A model generated the notes under the pieces. It saw only the letters and a list, made by a program, of their open reading frames with translations. It was not told where the DNA came from and ran no database searches. A program made the position numbers and the translations under genes. A stretch of 6,797 nucleotides of DNA from Gammaproteobacteria bacterium (GTDB taxonomy: Bacteria; Pseudomonadota; Gammaproteobacteria; Pseudomonadales; UBA3067). This document shows positions 5,646 through 6,797 of the stretch, piece by piece (position 1 is the stretch's first letter; each line of letters begins with the position of its first letter). Location of the stretch: positions 53,949 through 60,745 of the forward strand of contig NVVB01000001.1 in the NCBI GenBank assembly GCA_002402085.1, in the 5' to 3' direction.

Positions 5646-6340
5646 GCTATCAATTGGCCGTCATAACTATAAAAACCCCCGCTTTTTTCAGCACCCAAAT
5701 CAGCAATTTGCGTGCGTATGCCTGAAACACTTTGGCTCGCCGTGATCAGTGCATTACTTCCCCCCATATCAGTCTTAACCCAACCTGGATGATAAATCCC
5801 CACATGAATACCCAGACCAGCAAGATCCATTGCAAGACTTTTGCCCGCGGCATTCAGGGCCGCTTTACTGGAACGATACAAGTATGACCCGCCAGAGCTG
5901 TTATCAGATACTGAACCCATTTTGCTGGTGATTAACGCGATAGATTTGCCTTCACCTTGGGTTAGATTATCCAACAAAGCTTCAACCACTTTAATGGGGC
6001 CAATAGTGTTAACTGCAAAACTGTGCTGCCACGCGGCAACGTCTATGGCATCCTTCCCGAAAACCCCTGATGAACAATAAGCACCCGCATTATTAATTAT
6101 AAGATCAATCTTTTGACCTTTTAATTGCTTGCCTAATCCATTAACTGAAGATAAATCTGCGACATCCATAGGAATGATCTGCAACTGCTCGTGATGCCTG
6201 CTTGCTAAATCCATAAGTTGTGAAGCCGACTCAGGGCTACGGCAACAAGCCAATACGTCCCAAGCCTCCCCCAAGTATTGTTTCACAAATTCAATGCCCA
6301 AGCCTCGGTTAGCACCGGTAATTAGAACAGTACGAGCCAT
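5639..6340 (-). CDS. Short-chain dehydrogenase/reductase, sniffer/C-factor-like
   Basis: This is a cytoplasmic NAD(P)-dependent oxidoreductase of 233 residues from the ATG at 6340. Numbering with one extra N-terminal residue, the Rossmann motif T-G-A-N-R-G-L-G is at 9-16, D-V-A-D at 60-63, N-N-A-G at 84-87, and the structural Asn at 112. The catalytic Ser is probably 140 in I-T-S-K-M-G-S, followed by Tyr156 and Lys160 in Y-R-S-S-K and then H-P-G-W-V-K-T-D-M-G-G at 185-195. The overall pattern resembles the sniffer-like carbonyl reductase group, which includes Myxococcus C-factor-like proteins. The substrate cannot be told from sequence. GGAG at 6347-6350 is six bases before ATG, which rules against the in-frame TTG just upstream. 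It lies 49 bases after epmC and overlaps apbE by 7 bases, so the three are probably cotranscribed. Confidence 0.9.
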   Translation of the reverse strand: MARTVLITGANRGLGIEFVKQYLGEAWDVLACCRSPESASQLMDLASRHHEQLQIIPMDVADLSSVNGLGKQLKGQKIDLIINNAGAYCSSGVFGKDAIDVAAWQHSFAVNTIGPIKVVEALLDNLTQGEGKSIALITSKMGSVSDNSSGGSYLYRSSKAALNAAGKSLAMDLAGLGIHVGIYHPGWVKTDMGGSNALITASQSVSGIRTQIADLGAEKSGGFYSYDGQLIAW

Positions 6341-6346
6341 CAATTA

Positions 6347-6350
6347 CTCC
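6347..6350 (-). promoter_or_regulatory. Ribosome binding site fixing the reductase start
   Basis: On the minus strand GGAG lies six bases before the ATG at 6340. The in-frame TTG one codon upstream (6343) would be only three bases away, too close. The ATG is therefore the start. Confidence 0.7.
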
Positions 6351-6389
6351 ATTAATAAATGATTGATTAGGATGACGTATCCAATCTCC

Positions 6390-6797
6390 TTAGAGGTCAG
6401 AGTACGAAAAGTTTTCGTTAGATAAAGGCGCTTTCCTATAAAATTCTCTCAATGCTTCGCTAAAGCGTGCTGCTCTAGTGGGCAATCCGTTTTGGATGTA
6501 CGCCAAAGTTTGTGTGTATACAGCGCGCTTGAACGCTACGGATGCGCCTAAGTCATTTTGTAAATTATCTGCGCTAACCCGAAATTTAATGCCAACGGAT
6601 TTTGAAAAAAACCACTCGATCGCTTGAGGCTTCACTTCCACCCGTTCAAACTCTTGCTGCTGAACGGCAGTTCGGCCATCTGGGTTATACCAATATCCAA
6701 AATCTATTTGCTTGCGTCTTTCTTTTCCGGCGAGACACCAATGCGCAACTTCATGTAAGCCACTGGAAAAATAATCAGAAGTAAACACTATTTTATG
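6390..6797 (-). CDS. epmC: Elongation factor P hydroxylase, 5' end outside the window (partial)
   Basis: EpmC (YfcM) hydroxylates the lysyl-lysine side chain placed on elongation factor P by EpmA and EpmB, in the cytoplasm. The 135 visible residues match the E. coli protein as I remember it: H-K-I-V-F near the edge, then S-G-L-H-E-V-A-H-W-C-L-A-G-K with the H-E-x-x-H metal-binding motif, D-F-G-Y-W-Y-N-P-D-G-R, V-E-V-K-P-Q-A-I-E-W, S-A-D-N-L, and the end segment L-P-x-R-A-A-R-F. The E. coli protein is about 180 residues, so roughly 45-50 N-terminal residues lie beyond the right edge. A GTG at 6788 is in frame, but it encodes the conserved Val of the I-V-F motif and is not the start. The stop is 49 bases before the reductase gene, so they probably share a transcript. 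I see no odd residues in the visible part. Confidence 0.93.
   Translation of the reverse strand, partial: HKIVFTSDYFSSGLHEVAHWCLAGKERRKQIDFGYWYNPDGRTAVQQQEFERVEVKPQAIEWFFSKSVGIKFRVSADNLQNDLGASVAFKRAVYTQTLAYIQNGLPTRAARFSEALREFYRKAPLSNENFSYSDL

Noticed and set aside
5841..6080. Plus-strand open frame of 79 codons inside the reductase gene
   Set aside because: It is antisense to a well-conserved reductase core with all catalytic motifs. There is no ribosome binding site or recognisable product.
5639..6340. Link between the C-factor-like reductase and a Myxococcus-like motility programme
   Set aside because: The reductase is in the opposite operon with epmC and apbE. Sniffer-like reductases are widespread, so similarity to C-factor is no evidence of a shared system.

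Overview
The window reads as a moderately AT-rich chromosome segment of a gammaproteobacterium. The clearest phylogenetic hint is a gene for EpmC-type elongation factor P hydroxylase at the right edge, a family typical of Gammaproteobacteria. Genus cannot be set from the sequence. There are no RNA genes, insertion sequences, CRISPR arrays or phage genes. The two gene groups point towards each other and meet at a strong hairpin terminator.

Left half, plus strand (1-4458): a candidate envelope motor locus. A fragment of an upstream gene ends near base 58. It overlaps a TPR outer-membrane lipoprotein gene (45-965), which is followed by a small secreted protein of unknown function (1016-1372). 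A 285-base gap holds inverted repeats. Then comes a tight block: a MotA/TolQ/ExbB proton-channel subunit (1658-2359), two different ExbD/TolR-type subunits (2391-2987 and 2984-3490), and a TonB-like protein with an AgmX/PglI-type C-terminal domain (3487-4458). The last two junctions are ATGA overlaps. A 25-base-pair hairpin at 4474-4542 closes the unit. The layout recalls the Myxococcus Agl motor (one TolQ-like and two TolR-like subunits working with a TPR lipoprotein and the TonB-like AgmX/GltJ) more than an ordinary iron-uptake TonB system, because there is no receptor gene here. The two ExbD-type proteins are not equivalent. The second keeps the membrane aspartate that carries protons in ExbD/TolR/MotB, while the first has asparagine at the aligned position. 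A heteromeric, one-sided stator is therefore the main hypothesis. What the motor moves is unknown.

Right half, minus strand (6797-4653): an apparent operon of epmC (5' end outside the window), a sniffer-like short-chain dehydrogenase/reductase, and apbE, an exported FAD:protein FMN transferase. The reductase and apbE genes overlap by 7 bases. No flavinylation target such as NqrC or RnfG lies in view, so the grouping looks like housekeeping genes and not a dedicated pathway.
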